Shown: in pieces, positions 63,493 through 64,000 of the stretch
Position numbering within the stretch: the stretch's first letter is position 1
Layout of the letters: the number at the start of each line of letters is the position of its first letter
Assembly: GCA_963971285.1 (NCBI GenBank)
Contig: OZ020256.1
Location: 4,156,501 to 4,220,500, forward strand
Source of the DNA: Astropecten irregularis
Lineage: Eukaryota > Echinodermata > Asteroidea > Paxillosida > Astropectinidae
DNA: 64,000 nt
Direction: 5' to 3'
Position numbers and translations under genes: made by a program
Notes under the pieces: model-generated
The model's input: the letters and a program-made list of their open reading frames with translations, nothing else
What the model was told of the DNA's origin: nothing
Databases searched by the model: none

Positions 63493-64000
63493 TTTCCAGG
63501 TCTTCATAATCTCCATTTTCACCGGTTAAGTTGTTAGTCATCATCATCATGTAATAATTAAATCTTCCGATTTTTTTTTGGTGATTTTTTTGTAATCGCA
63601 TAAAGAGTATTAACTTTTGATTGTTGTCATAGAAACTCAAGATATGAAATGTGAAAAGTATAAAGATTCATACGAAATGTTTGAAAGAGAATAATCAGCA
63701 TATATACTGTAGTTGTACTTTGTTTATACTCAGTATATAATCAGTACGGTAGTTAATGTATCTAACTATAAAGTAACAACTAAACAAGTAAACAACTAAG
63801 TACCTCAAAAAGTGAAAGGAAGAAAGGTGCCAGATTTTGTTTAAAATGTCAGAAGAATTTCGTGGTTTTCAACGGCACCGAATTGGAACTTAATTGTTTC
63901 CCTCCAAAAAAAATCAACTTAATGACAAGAATAACACAATTAATGTTCATATCAATTATATATAGTTACATGTATATGATTGTCATGCAGTTTGGACTGT
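63493..64000 (+). other. 3' untranslated region and flank
   Basis: AT-rich. No AATAAA is present; ATTAAA at 63557-63562 is a possible poly(A) signal, 65 bases after the stop. No further ORF of note. Confidence 0.45.

Overview
The window is eukaryotic genomic DNA carrying one very large, intron-rich gene on the + strand, embedded in dense interspersed repeats. I reconstructed 67 coding exons from 600 to 63492. All 66 introns have matching phases, and the reading frame closes over 11,450 coding bases (about 3,815 residues) and ends in one stop at 63490-63492. The first exons, including start codon and signal peptide, lie upstream of base 1. I found no second protein-coding gene except decayed transposon fragments. 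The protein (many von Willebrand D repeats, C8, TIL, EGF, C-type lectin, CUB, one membrane helix) and the repeats (many 'GGGGCCAATTTCAT' foldbacks and TTAA-flanked MITEs) suggest an invertebrate deuterostome, perhaps an echinoderm such as a sea star. That assignment is inference; no taxon-specific marker was tested.

Layout. Module 0 (600-2255) is the tail of a module: TIL, TILa-like, EGF. Then follow seven full modules, each built as VWD (3 exons), C8 (2 exons), TIL, TILa-like, EGF: module 1 (3126-11431), module 2 (12152-17658), module 3 (18483-26156), module 4 (27383-33087), module 5 (33448-39197), module 6 (39989-47478) and module 7 (48552-56834). The 8-exon layout and the intron phases repeat almost exactly, and the central VWD exon is 105 bp in five of seven modules. 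Module 3 is special: a complete C-type lectin domain (two exons, 21713-23144) sits inside the C8 domain, in the phase-1 intron that splits C8 in every other module. After module 7 come a CUB domain (57175-57564), two Cys-rich exons, an unrecognised exon with an RKRR furin-type site (61719-61730), a juxtamembrane exon, and a last exon with a transmembrane helix and short cytoplasmic tail.

The family is that of zonadhesin, IgGFc-binding protein (FCGBP), alpha-tectorin and gel-forming mucins: secreted or surface glycoproteins that form disulfide-linked networks, mucus or adhesive coats. The lectin, CUB and membrane anchor suggest a cell-surface adhesive or glycan-binding scaffold. The exact role is not visible in the sequence.

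Introns hold a 65-copy 20-bp minisatellite with no indels (4621-5920), other tandem arrays, several foldback/MITE families (many flanked by TTAA), tRNA-derived SINE pieces, three decayed non-LTR retrotransposon fragments (one split by a 432-bp inverted-repeat transposon), and a duplicated fragment of one of the gene's own exons.
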